Origin: Paludibacteraceae bacterium
Lineage (GTDB): Bacteria; Bacteroidota; Bacteroidia; Bacteroidales; Paludibacteraceae
Length of the DNA stretch: 57,314 nt
Assembly (NCBI GenBank): GCA_017557345.1
Contig: JAFYZR010000082.1
Location: 1-57,314 of the forward strand
Direction: 5' to 3'
Shown here: in pieces, positions 1-7,697 of the stretch
Position numbering within the stretch: the stretch's first letter is position 1
Layout of the letters: every line of letters starts with the position of its first letter
Position numbers and translations under genes: made by a program
The notes under the pieces: model-generated
Databases searched by the model: none
Seen by the model: only the letters and a program-made list of their open reading frames with translations
Told to the model about the DNA's origin: nothing

Positions 1-1
1 A

Positions 2-190
2 TTTATTCCTGTTCCGCCGGAAATGACAGAAGGCGTAGGATGTTCATGTAACGAGTGCGAGTATATGCGCATGAATACGCTTGAGAAAGTGTATAACTGT
101 TTGCTTAACGAATCGCCGGAGATGATAGTACCAAAAGAGACAGCCGAAAAAGCCATCTCTTCTATCCAAAGAATGCTCCAAATGAGCTGA
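2..190 (+). CDS. nadA: Quinolinate synthase NadA, C-terminal fragment
   Basis: This is the last 62 codons of a gene whose start lies outside the window. The readable peptide contains CSCNECEYMRMNTLEKVY, the C-terminal Fe-S cysteine motif and NTLEK block typical of quinolinate synthase, and ends in a kA-x-x-x-I-x-RML tail as family members do. NadA condenses iminoaspartate with dihydroxyacetone phosphate to quinolinate in NAD synthesis, using a 4Fe-4S cluster; one cluster cysteine should be in the CxxC seen here. It stops at TGA, and no terminator is visible before the next promoter at 217. The identification rests on motif recognition only. Confidence 0.88.
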   Translation, partial: FIPVPPEMTEGVGCSCNECEYMRMNTLEKVYNCLLNESPEMIVPKETAEKAISSIQRMLQMS

Positions 191-216
191 TAAAAAGAAG
201 TATAATATCTAAATAT

Positions 217-247
217 TTGCATATTTAATAAATTTTTATTAATTTTG
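217..247 (+). promoter_or_regulatory. Promoter of the methyltransferase gene
   Basis: TTG at 217-219 (TTGCATATTTA), 20 bases, then TAATTTTG at 240-247, matching the Bacteroidetes -33/-7 pattern. Transcription should begin near 254, giving a leader of roughly 295 bases before the probable ATG at 550. Confidence 0.75.
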
Positions 248-269
248 CACACAAAATTGAAATAAATTA

Positions 270-550
270 GCGCAAAGCGTTGCGCAATAACATATTTAAA
301 TAATTAGCATTACTATTATTTCACGTTCGCCAGAAATGTAGGAAGTTTCAATAAGAACCACGGAATAATAAGTAAAGGTATTCTGTATAGGATACCCATT
401 CCCGTATATAATAGCAATGCTCATACCATATTAGTGTGAGCATTTATTGCGGGAATCGGGTTTTCCTACATACCTTGGCGAACGGATAAGTGCTTGCACT
501 TTTTGTATCCGTTTGTGGATTGATAGTATGCGCAATCGACTATCAATCCA
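270..550 (+). promoter_or_regulatory. Highly structured 5' leader (nested and serial hairpins)
   Basis: Several inverted repeats can be read by eye. GCGCAA/TTGCGC pairs 270-275 with 280-285. A long-range helix pairs CGTTCGCCA (324-332) with TGGCGAACG (476-484), stacked on ATGTAGGAA (336-344) with TTCCTACAT (463-471). Inside it, CCCATTCCCG (395-404) pairs with 450-460 with one bulge, enclosing a 10-bp hairpin 416-425/435-444. ACGGATA (482-488) pairs with TATCCGT (506-512). A perfect 12-bp stem joins TGGATTGATAGT (516-527) and ACTATCAATCCA (539-550) and ends on the A of the probable start codon. I recognise no known riboswitch or ncRNA family. It could be a regulatory leader, a separate small RNA, or a palindromic mobile element; no target-site duplication is visible. 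Confidence 0.7.
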
Positions 551-3111
551 TGGCGAAAAACGCTAATCTCAGTCAATTCCGTCAATTACTCTCCCGCTGC
601 AAAGTGGAAGATGATGTTCGTGCGGCTTATTCTAAGTTTTTTGATATCCCATTTGATGCTTCGGAATATATAGATTTATATACTCCGCAAGTTCTCTTTG
701 AGTTTAAATACGACAAGAATCTTTCGCGCACTCAAGAGAAGGCACGTGTTTTAGCACAAGCTCTTTATTATGTACGGCGGCTGCGTTATGGAGATATTGA
801 CGAATTAAATATAACCAAAGGTAAAACACTTTTCTCGCAGGACCAAATGCAAGAATTGCTTCAAGGTTTACGTCCTGTTCCTCCTACGCTTTGTTTGGCT
901 GATGTTAATGAGGCTGTAATTACACAAACGGCTGATTGGCTGCCATTTTTCGAAGATAAAGAATGCAAATATGACTGGACTCTTTCTCCAAGTAGTCCTG
1001 ATGAGCAACTCATCAAAGATCTTGCTTCTACTTCCGAATTACAGACACTTCATACATATGAGTTTGACAACCCTCAAGAATTAAGCCTATTCAATGAGTC
1101 TTTGACAAAATGTTTGGATTCACAATTGACCTTTAAAGGATTGCATGTAAAAAAGCAAATTACAGAGAAAAATTTTGAACGTGTTTATGCCTACTGGAAT
1201 CATCTTTTCGGCGAAGCTGTACAAAACGGCTACAAACCAAGCCGCTATTTTGTAAGTGATATTCAAGAAGGTAACACGTTATTCTCTCCATCTGATGGCA
1301 AAGCTTTATTCAATGTTGATAATAAGTTTATTCCTAAGAAGATTCTCGCAAGCGATTATAATTGGTTCTGGTCGCAATTTGATAAAGTAAAGGACATAGA
1401 TACCATTCGCGGTATTCTTGCAAAAGTTGACCGTCTTACAGATGATTCGCTGCGCCGTTTCCATGGAGAGTTTTTCACTCCGATACCTTTTGCGACAAAA
1501 GCCTTGGATTATATTGCAGAAACAGTAGGACAGGAATGGTGGAAAACAGGCGAATATCGCTTGTGGGATATGGCTGCCGGAACCGGAAACCTTGAATACA
1601 ATCTCCCTGCGGCTGCTTGGAAATACTGCTATTTATCAACGCTTGAAGAAACTGATGTAGAACACCTTACACGCTTATTCCCTGATGCCAATGTTTTTCA
1701 GTATAATTATCTTGACGATGATATTGATTATATCACCGCTAAAGTAAAAATGGAGAAAGACAAATTAGCGTCTAAAGAAGTCTTTGCTTCTTATCAAAAA
1801 CTACCGGCTAATTTAGTCGCAGATCTCGACAATCCTAATATCAAATGGATAATACTTATCAATCCTCCATTTGCAACAGCACAATCTTCTAATAGAACTG
1901 GTGGTGGTAAAGAAGGTGTTTCAAGCACGCGAATACGTCAACTAATGCATAAAGATGATTTAGGCGAAGTGAGTAGAGAACTTTTTGCTCAGTTTATGTA
2001 TCGCGTAAAATATGAGTTCTCGGACAAAGAGGCTCATCTTGCTCTATTCTCAAAGATTATATATTTAAATGCCACTAATGACCATAAATTGCGAGAAAAA
2101 TGTTTCCAATGTGAGTATGAAAGAGGATTCATATTTGCCTCTGGTAACTTTGCAGGTACATCAAAGGCGACTCAGTTTCCTGTTGGAATGCTTATTTGGA
2201 ATTTATCACAAAAGAAACATCTTTCTGAACAAACAATTGTGGTAGATGTACTTAATAACAAGACAGATAAAATAGGTGAAAAGCATATACCGTCTATTGA
2301 TAAAGAACTATTTCTAAGCAAGTGGATAGAACGACCTTCTGCCATTCAGAAATTTCCTCCTTTTGGAAATGCAATAGAAGTTAGATCCGAGAATAAAGAC
2401 CGTAGAGATAGAATAGCCGATGGGTTTATCGGTTCTTTAATGTGTTGTGGTAATGATATTCAGCATCAAATGTATACCGCCATATTTTCCGGGCCGTATG
2501 TCAGTGCTGGCGCACTATCCATCACTCCGGCTAATTTTGAGCAATCCATGATTGTACACACAGCCAGAAGAATGCCGCCTTGTACTTGGATAAACATCAA
2601 TGACCAATTACTTCAACCAAATAATGAGTTAACTGAAGAATTTATTGGGGATTGTTTGTTGTGGAATATGTTTAGTGATGGCAACCAGACTGCGGCATTA
2701 AAGGATGTAGTTTATGAAGGCAATACGTACCAGATACACAACCATTTCTTTCCATTTGCGGTTGCTGAACTCAAGAAATGGCACATAACAGACTCTGATA
2801 TTCGACAAACACTTCTTTCTGCAGACGATACATTCGTTTGTAAATGGCTTGAAGCACACACCCTTTCTCCAGAAGCACAAGACTTATTGAATAAAGGTAA
2901 AGAGATTTATCGTTTCTATTTTGAGAATCTGAATAAGTTGCGCACTTCCAAATTCAAAATTGAAACATGGGATGCCGGTTGGTATCAAATTCGCATGGCA
3001 CTTAAGAACGCTGATCTTGCAGCAGACTTGTTGTCAGACTTAAAAGAGTTACATCGCGCTCTCCGCGCGAAATTACTTCCTCAATTAACGGAGTATGGCA
3101 TTATATCGTAA
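550..3111 (+). CDS. Fused nuclease/adenine-specific DNA methyltransferase (type IIG-like)
   Basis: 853 residues from the ATG at 550. The frame is open back to a GTG at 490, but the extra 20 residues are encoded by hairpin sequence and look spurious. Residues about 42-53 hold D-x8-E-F-K followed by a QALYY helix, which resembles the PD-(D/E)xK nuclease module found in front of single-chain restriction-modification enzymes. Residues 338-347 (LWDMAAGTGN) are SAM-binding motif I. NPPF at 438-441 is catalytic motif IV of N6-adenine methylases. The remaining 400 or so residues probably include target recognition. No separate specificity or nuclease gene adjoins it. A type IIG-like enzyme or a phage-defence methylase are both possible. 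The gene sits alone between its own promoter and terminator, which suggests an inserted accessory gene. Confidence 0.75.
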   Translation: MAKNANLSQFRQLLSRCKVEDDVRAAYSKFFDIPFDASEYIDLYTPQVLFEFKYDKNLSRTQEKARVLAQALYYVRRLRYGDIDELNITKGKTLFSQDQMQELLQGLRPVPPTLCLADVNEAVITQTADWLPFFEDKECKYDWTLSPSSPDEQLIKDLASTSELQTLHTYEFDNPQELSLFNESLTKCLDSQLTFKGLHVKKQITEKNFERVYAYWNHLFGEAVQNGYKPSRYFVSDIQEGNTLFSPSDGKALFNVDNKFIPKKILASDYNWFWSQFDKVKDIDTIRGILAKVDRLTDDSLRRFHGEFFTPIPFATKALDYIAETVGQEWWKTGEYRLWDMAAGTGNLEYNLPAAAWKYCYLSTLEETDVEHLTRLFPDANVFQYNYLDDDIDYITAKVKMEKDKLASKEVFASYQKLPANLVADLDNPNIKWIILINPPFATAQSSNRTGGGKEGVSSTRIRQLMHKDDLGEVSRELFAQFMYRVKYEFSDKEAHLALFSKIIYLNATNDHKLREKCFQCEYERGFIFASGNFAGTSKATQFPVGMLIWNLSQKKHLSEQTIVVDVLNNKTDKIGEKHIPSIDKELFLSKWIERPSAIQKFPPFGNAIEVRSENKDRRDRIADGFIGSLMCCGNDIQHQMYTAIFSGPYVSAGALSITPANFEQSMIVHTARRMPPCTWININDQLLQPNNELTEEFIGDCLLWNMFSDGNQTAALKDVVYEGNTYQIHNHFFPFAVAELKKWHITDSDIRQTLLSADDTFVCKWLEAHTLSPEAQDLLNKGKEIYRFYFENLNKLRTSKFKIETWDAGWYQIRMALKNADLAADLLSDLKELHRALRAKLLPQLTEYGIIS

Positions 3112-3159
3112 CTATATTTTCTGCAAGTAATCCCTAAAAAATAAATATTTTTTACAATT

Positions 3160-3188
3160 CGCAGTCATCATTGATGGCTGCGTTTTTT
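3160..3188 (+). terminator. Intrinsic terminator after the methyltransferase gene
   Basis: The inverted repeat CGCAGTCAT-cattg-ATGGCTGCG (3160-3182, one G-T pair) is followed by six T residues. It lies 50 bases after the stop codon. Confidence 0.85.
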
Positions 3189-3227
3189 ATGAAATCAGAT
3201 TATTATGCATAATAGTTTGAATAATCT

Positions 3228-3381
3228 ATAAATCACCTACAAATCACCTACAAATAACCTACTAATAACCTACTAATCACCTACTCAAATAATGTAGAGA
3301 AATGTAGGAGGAATTTTTAATTATCTATATATAATTTTTTAATTATCTATTTATAATTGTCTAATTATCTATTTAAAATTG
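3228..3381. repeat. 11-bp phased array A, 14 units
   Basis: From 3228 the sequence divides into 14 consecutive 11-mers without a phase slip. The first five are close copies (ataaatcacct, acaaatcacct, acaaataacct, actaataacct, actaatcacct). Later units alternate between tttaattatct and atttataattg types, giving an extra 22-bp repeat. Units 6-8 are more diverged (3283-3315) and carry AGAAATGTAGGA. The array lies between two intrinsic terminators, so little transcription should cross it. It is not a CRISPR: it has no spacers and the units are too short. Confidence 0.85.
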
Positions 3382-3405
3382 CCATTTTTTAATATAAATA
3401 TTACT

Positions 3406-3434
3406 ATCCGTCATATTCTGCGACGGATTTTTTG
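3406..3434 (+). terminator. Second intrinsic terminator, downstream of array A
   Basis: ATCCGTC (3406-3412) and GACGGAT (3422-3428) form a 7-bp stem followed by a T run. It closes the spacer just before the promoter of the next gene. Confidence 0.75.
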
Positions 3435-3461
3435 TTTTTATTTACGATTATTTGAAAAAGG

Positions 3462-3492
3462 TTGCATATAATATAGAAAAATAGTACTTTTG
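3462..3492 (+). promoter_or_regulatory. Promoter of the glycosyltransferase gene
   Basis: TTGCATATA at 3462 and TACTTTTG at 3485-3492, with 20 bases between TTG and TA. The start codon follows 32 bases later. Confidence 0.8.
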
Positions 3493-3524
3493 CACTATGT
3501 TTAACAATAAAAACAGGTAAAAGT

Positions 3525-4772
3525 ATGCGAATTCTATTTGTGGTAAATAGTTACTTCAGTCAAGGAAACGGCCTTGACGAGTCAGCAAGAAGAACCGTAC
3601 AAGCGTTACGCGAGGCAGGGCAAGAAGTAAGAGTTTTGTCAGGAAAGAACTTTGAAGATCCGAACGGACCTCAACCGGAATATCCCATGGAAAAATTCCA
3701 TTTTCCTTTGATGCAACCTATGTTGGATTCCTTCGGTTACGCTTATGCAGATTGGCACGGCCCGATGGTAGAAGAAGCCGTTCGTTGGGCGGATGTCATT
3801 CATCTGGAAGAGACGTTTTTCCTCCATCATGCTGTTATGAACTGGGCTAAAAAACTCGGCAAACCCATTACAGGCACTTATCATGTACACCCGGAAAACA
3901 TAGTGTATAACTGTCTGGGCTTCACAGGAGGAAATCTTATCTGCCAAATACTCTATCGCTATTGGTGCCGCGTGTTCTACGATAATTACAAATATCTCCA
4001 ATGTCCTACGGATAATGTGCGTGACCGATTGATTCGCCATCGCGTTAAAGCCAAATGTTTCACGCTTTCTAACGGAGTGATTCCCGATGAATGTATTCGT
4101 CCAACCACTCCTCCGGCTGACTATTTCGACGAAAACCGTCCATTAGATCTCATTTATATCGGCCGTACGGCCATAGAAAAAGACCAGCCGACTCTTTACA
4201 AGGCTATTCGTCTCAGCAAATACGCAAAGCGTATCCGTTTGCATATAGCCGGTCGCGGACCGAAACTGAAAGCTTATACCCGCATGGCAAATAAACTATA
4301 CAAAGATGGTGTTGTTTCATACAAACCTACTGTCGGTTTTTATAATCGTGACCAGCTCCGCAAATTGGCTGCTACAGCCGATCTGGCCGTTCATTGTGCC
4401 ATCGTGGAGGTGGAAGGAATGAGCATTACCGAGGCACTCCAGCAAGCTGTTGTTCCCGTTATTGCTACCGCACGTTATTCCGGAACGGATACATATGCCT
4501 TGGATAGCTGCAGTAAGTTCCCTGCAAAAGATGCCAGAGCTTTAGCGCAACGAATCGATTATTGGTTTGATCATCCGCAGGAACGTTGGGAAATGGGATT
4601 CAAATATGCCGAATCCATGAAGCAATATAAAATTGCTTATTGTGCCCAAAAACTCATAGAAATGTTCCAAAAAGCGATAGAAGAAAACGAAAATGAAAAA
4701 ATATTTCCTAATATTACTATGCTTTCTGCCATTAAGCGCCGGGTCGTCAGACTCTACAAGCGTATCGCATAA
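3525..4772 (+). CDS. GT4-family glycosyltransferase
   Basis: 415 residues. The N-terminus MRILFVVNSYF followed by a Gly-rich loop, and the two-Rossmann layout, mark a GT-B group 1 (GT4) enzyme. The second half holds GRTAIEKDQPTL (acceptor to donor domain switch) and, near residue 293, VEVEGMSITEALQQA, the E-x7-E motif that contacts the nucleotide-sugar donor. It should transfer a sugar from an NDP-sugar to a glycan or lipid in the cytoplasm; donor and acceptor cannot be told. It starts a two-gene unit: the next coding region begins 80 bases before this one ends. No membrane segment is evident. Confidence 0.85.
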   Translation: MRILFVVNSYFSQGNGLDESARRTVQALREAGQEVRVLSGKNFEDPNGPQPEYPMEKFHFPLMQPMLDSFGYAYADWHGPMVEEAVRWADVIHLEETFFLHHAVMNWAKKLGKPITGTYHVHPENIVYNCLGFTGGNLICQILYRYWCRVFYDNYKYLQCPTDNVRDRLIRHRVKAKCFTLSNGVIPDECIRPTTPPADYFDENRPLDLIYIGRTAIEKDQPTLYKAIRLSKYAKRIRLHIAGRGPKLKAYTRMANKLYKDGVVSYKPTVGFYNRDQLRKLAATADLAVHCAIVEVEGMSITEALQQAVVPVIATARYSGTDTYALDSCSKFPAKDARALAQRIDYWFDHPQERWEMGFKYAESMKQYKIAYCAQKLIEMFQKAIEENENEKIFPNITMLSAIKRRVVRLYKRIA

Positions 4773-5472
4773 TATCATTCATACACAATGGTTTAGCCAT
4801 AAAGAGAACCAATATCGCCGAGTAGATATTTATGTGCCGCCAATAATATCCAATGTCCAATCTCCAATCTCCAATGATAAATACCCCGTTTTGTATTTAT
4901 TGCATGGCATAAATGGCTACGAAGGCTCATGGCAAGATCAAGGATTTGCAATCGATACCTTGCAGGCACTTATGGCTTCCGGACGTTGCCAGCCCATGAT
5001 TCTTGTCATGCCGGACTGCAATAAATGGCCGTACAAAGAGCGTCCTTCGCATCATAGTAATCTTTGGAAATGCGTTCTCCATTATCGCAAACTAAGCCGG
5101 GAACATGAAATCGAATATGCCATAAGTGACTTGATCGATATGATCGACACTACGTATAATGTCTCGTCTTGCGCTATTGCCGGACTTAGCGATGGCGCCA
5201 GAATGGCTGCAAATGTTGCGAATAAACGACCTGACCGCTTACAGACAATCGGGCTTTTCTCGCCTGTTTTGCGCAAAGATCAGTTACCAAAAGACTCAAC
5301 GCAAAGCTATTGCATTTATGTCGGACAAGATGATATGTTCTTCGCAAGCGGAGCGCGATTTCATAGACGGTTAGAAAAAGAAAACTATCCGCATCAATGG
5401 ATAGTTTTACCGGGACATCATAACTGGAAAATGTGGAGAAAATGCTTGTCGGATTTCTTAGAAAAGCTTTAA
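4693..5472 (+). CDS. Secreted alpha/beta-hydrolase esterase
   Basis: 259 residues with a clear signal peptide (MKKYFLILLCFLPLSAG), which supports this start despite an 80-base overlap with the glycosyltransferase gene. The core resembles the putative esterase / feruloyl-esterase-like (CE1) family: LLHGINGYEGSW oxyanion region near residue 72, nucleophile elbow G-L-S-D-G with Ser166, a probable acid around Asp214-215, and His near residue 238 in PGHHNW. Natural substrate unknown; acyl groups on surface or dietary glycans are typical for the family. A short microrepeat (4850-4875) encodes NVQSPISND in an N-terminal loop. The 3' end overlaps the convergent DUF2851 gene by 15 bases. Confidence 0.75.
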   Translation: MKKYFLILLCFLPLSAGSSDSTSVSHNIIHTQWFSHKENQYRRVDIYVPPIISNVQSPISNDKYPVLYLLHGINGYEGSWQDQGFAIDTLQALMASGRCQPMILVMPDCNKWPYKERPSHHSNLWKCVLHYRKLSREHEIEYAISDLIDMIDTTYNVSSCAIAGLSDGARMAANVANKRPDRLQTIGLFSPVLRKDQLPKDSTQSYCIYVGQDDMFFASGARFHRRLEKENYPHQWIVLPGHHNWKMWRKCLSDFLEKL

Positions 5473-6711
5473 TTGCCGTTCTTGGAAAATCTTATATCCC
5501 ACTTCGCAGTTGATACATTCATGGTGCTGACAGTAATTTTGATAAAGATGCAAAAGTGCCTGCGTATCGGCTGCATTTTTTATCTCTTGGCCTAATACGC
5601 GCCATTGGCGGATAATTGTGTTATTCTCTGCCGGAATCTTTTCCATCAGCGCGATAATATCCGTTTCTTGGTTCAGATGCTTGGCGTACGCATATTTATA
5701 CGGCAAAACGGTATTAATCAGCAGTATTTCGATACTCGCTTTGCCCAACTGAGGAATATTGGACGTTGCATTTAATTCAAACAACCGCACTAATTCTTTC
5801 AAATCATTGGTATCCAATATCTTACTCAGCAAACTTTCCGATTGATGCATCAGTTGTGCAAACTGGCGAATCCGTAATTCCGGACTATTTTGCGGCCTTA
5901 ATTTGCCATGCTTCCAAACACTTCCGTCCATCGGACTCAACCCAAATTTTGTCCGCAAGAATTCATATTCCTTCTGCAATCCACTAATCCCTTCATCCTC
6001 TAATCCACTAACCCCTATTAGGCCGGATTGGCCTAATAATAATGCCGTTAACTGAAACAGACTATTCCGATGTTTCTGCAGATACGAAAGAGGTGTATTG
6101 ATAGCCAGTTGTTCAAAGGGTAAACTATTGGTATGGAAGCCGAAATTGCGCGCTAACGAAATATACAACGCATGTTCCCAACTGCCTTTTGTGATTTCCA
6201 ATAATCTCAAAATAGAAGCTCGCTTGCATTCTAATCGCTTCAATAACAGCGTTTTGCGCCATCCTTCTGTCAGCAATCCGGGTTCACGCAATAACTGTTC
6301 CGCACATCCGATCCTGCCAACCGCACTATCCATCTGCTGAGCCGCAGCAAACAATTCACTCAGATAATCCTTATCCGAAGGATAATTCAATTCACATTGC
6401 GGCACCAGTTCTCCTTGCGCATTCCAAACAGGCTTGTCTGCGGTCCGAACGACATGCAAAATCACATTATCATAAGCCTTATCCAGATGATGGTGATGTT
6501 TCGTCCAATCGCTCGAGCAAACATGAATCTCAATATTTCCTACCCACTCTTTTCCGTCAATCCGAACGCGCGCATGGCTGTAATCCGGACCTGCATCTTT
6601 GTTATGCTCACCAACCGACAAAATCTCAACGGACTTTCCGTCCGTAGTCTTTTGTTCAAAGCCTGCCCACAGGCATTTCTCCCAAATATAATGTAAAACT
6701 ATCTCTGGCAT
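5458..6711 (-). CDS. DUF2851 family protein
   Basis: 417 residues, a family common in Bacteroidota with no established function. The N-terminus (E-x-LHYIWEK followed by G-x-N-x-DAGPD and GNIEIHV, then SDW) is the conserved part and has the look of a nuclease-type D/E core, though activity is unproven. An in-frame microrepeat at 5979-6020 adds a peptide GVSGLEDEGISGLQ in the middle of the protein. It is the last gene of a long minus-strand run, its start overlaps the preceding EEP gene by 13 bases, and its end overlaps the convergent esterase gene. Confidence 0.75.
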   Translation of the reverse strand: MPEIVLHYIWEKCLWAGFEQKTTDGKSVEILSVGEHNKDAGPDYSHARVRIDGKEWVGNIEIHVCSSDWTKHHHHLDKAYDNVILHVVRTADKPVWNAQGELVPQCELNYPSDKDYLSELFAAAQQMDSAVGRIGCAEQLLREPGLLTEGWRKTLLLKRLECKRASILRLLEITKGSWEHALYISLARNFGFHTNSLPFEQLAINTPLSYLQKHRNSLFQLTALLLGQSGLIGVSGLEDEGISGLQKEYEFLRTKFGLSPMDGSVWKHGKLRPQNSPELRIRQFAQLMHQSESLLSKILDTNDLKELVRLFELNATSNIPQLGKASIEILLINTVLPYKYAYAKHLNQETDIIALMEKIPAENNTIIRQWRVLGQEIKNAADTQALLHLYQNYCQHHECINCEVGYKIFQERQLKLF

Positions 6712-7673
6712 TCTAAAATAATTGGCAGATGGTCCGAATAGCCGTTTTGATACGTAAATCCGTTATATGTCCTTTTAGGTTTCAAACCCATATATCTCTC
6801 ATCCGTCTCTTGAATCCATTCCTCATCATAAATCCGCACAGTAGAAATACTATCCATTGCCGCAGAGACATAAAATTGATCCAGACATGTCCATTGTCCC
6901 TGGTATTTATGCGTCCCCTTATCCTTCATCCTTTCATTTTTCATTTTATTTCTCATGCCGGCAAGATCTTCTTTCGGTTCACTATTCATATCTCCCATCA
7001 CCACAATCTTTGCCTCCGGATGTACACTAAAAACGGAATCTACAGCCTCTTGCAATACCCGTTTAGTTATTTCTCTTTTCCACTCACTCTCTGCCATTCC
7101 TCCTCTTTGACTCGGCATATGGCATACAAAGAAATGAATCGTATCTGTTTTATCCACTTTAGCGCAGACATACAGAATATCGCGGGTGATTAAATTACTA
7201 ATTCGCTCATTCCCTAATTCGCTAATTCGAATACTTCTTGTTCGAATTGTATCTACTCTGCTCTTCTTATAAATCAGCGCCACATCTATTCCTCGCTCAT
7301 CCGGACTCTCATAATGCACAAAATCATACTCTCCGCGTCGTAATGTATAGCATAATCGCTTGACAACCAGTGCATTCTCAACTTCTTGCATACCAACTAC
7401 ATCTACTCCATCCCACTCGCCGATATTCGTCAATACCCGCGCAATATTCTCTTCTTTTTTATAATACCGTGTATAACTCCATTTTCGCTCACCTTCCGGC
7501 GTCCATTCCCAATCATCTTTTTCTATTCCCGCAACTGTATCATGTTTCGGATGAAAAAGATTCTCAACGTTATAACTCACGATCCGTAAAGGTTCGCCAT
7601 ACATGATGCCGGTGACCAACAATCCCATCAGAATAGTTACGATGTTATGTACTATGTAATACCTGGTCATCAC
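6699..7673 (-). CDS. Endonuclease/exonuclease/phosphatase (EEP) family protein
   Basis: 324 residues with an N-terminal hydrophobic segment (about residues 8-25), so probably exported or membrane-anchored. EEP motifs are present in order: SYNVENLF near residue 34, MQEVEN, a GDMNSEP metal/catalytic block, and a C-terminal SDHLP. The fold covers Mg-dependent DNases, phosphodiesterases and lipid phosphatases; the substrate is not readable here. Two simple-sequence insertions are encoded in frame: RISELGNERISNL (7192-7230) and RNKMKNERMKDK (6919-6957). It follows sufS by 24 bases and overlaps the DUF2851 gene by 13. Confidence 0.82.
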   Translation of the reverse strand: MMTRYYIVHNIVTILMGLLVTGIMYGEPLRIVSYNVENLFHPKHDTVAGIEKDDWEWTPEGERKWSYTRYYKKEENIARVLTNIGEWDGVDVVGMQEVENALVVKRLCYTLRRGEYDFVHYESPDERGIDVALIYKKSRVDTIRTRSIRISELGNERISNLITRDILYVCAKVDKTDTIHFFVCHMPSQRGGMAESEWKREITKRVLQEAVDSVFSVHPEAKIVVMGDMNSEPKEDLAGMRNKMKNERMKDKGTHKYQGQWTCLDQFYVSAAMDSISTVRIYDEEWIQETDERYMGLKPKRTYNGFTYQNGYSDHLPIILECQR

Positions 7674-7697
7674 GTATCTTATCCCGTGATTTTGAAT

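Noticed and set aside
324-484. Invertible promoter flanked by inverted repeats
   Set aside because: The outer repeats are of suitable length, but the interior is itself made of hairpins, a good promoter lies outside (217-247), and no recombinase gene is near. RNA structure explains the pattern better.
324-484. Retron msr-msd region
   Set aside because: No reverse transcriptase is encoded in the neighbourhood; the adjoining gene is a methyltransferase.
490-549. GTG start for the methyltransferase giving a hydrophobic N-terminus
   Set aside because: The 20 extra residues are encoded by the hairpins at 482-550 and would be a membrane-like segment unexpected in this enzyme.
3228-3381. CRISPR array
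   Set aside because: Units are 11 bp, directly abutting, degenerate and without spacers; no cas genes.
6729-7193. 154-codon plus-strand open frame inside the EEP nuclease gene
   Set aside because: Antisense to a gene with intact motifs; low-complexity, Ile/His/Arg-rich peptide without a start signal.
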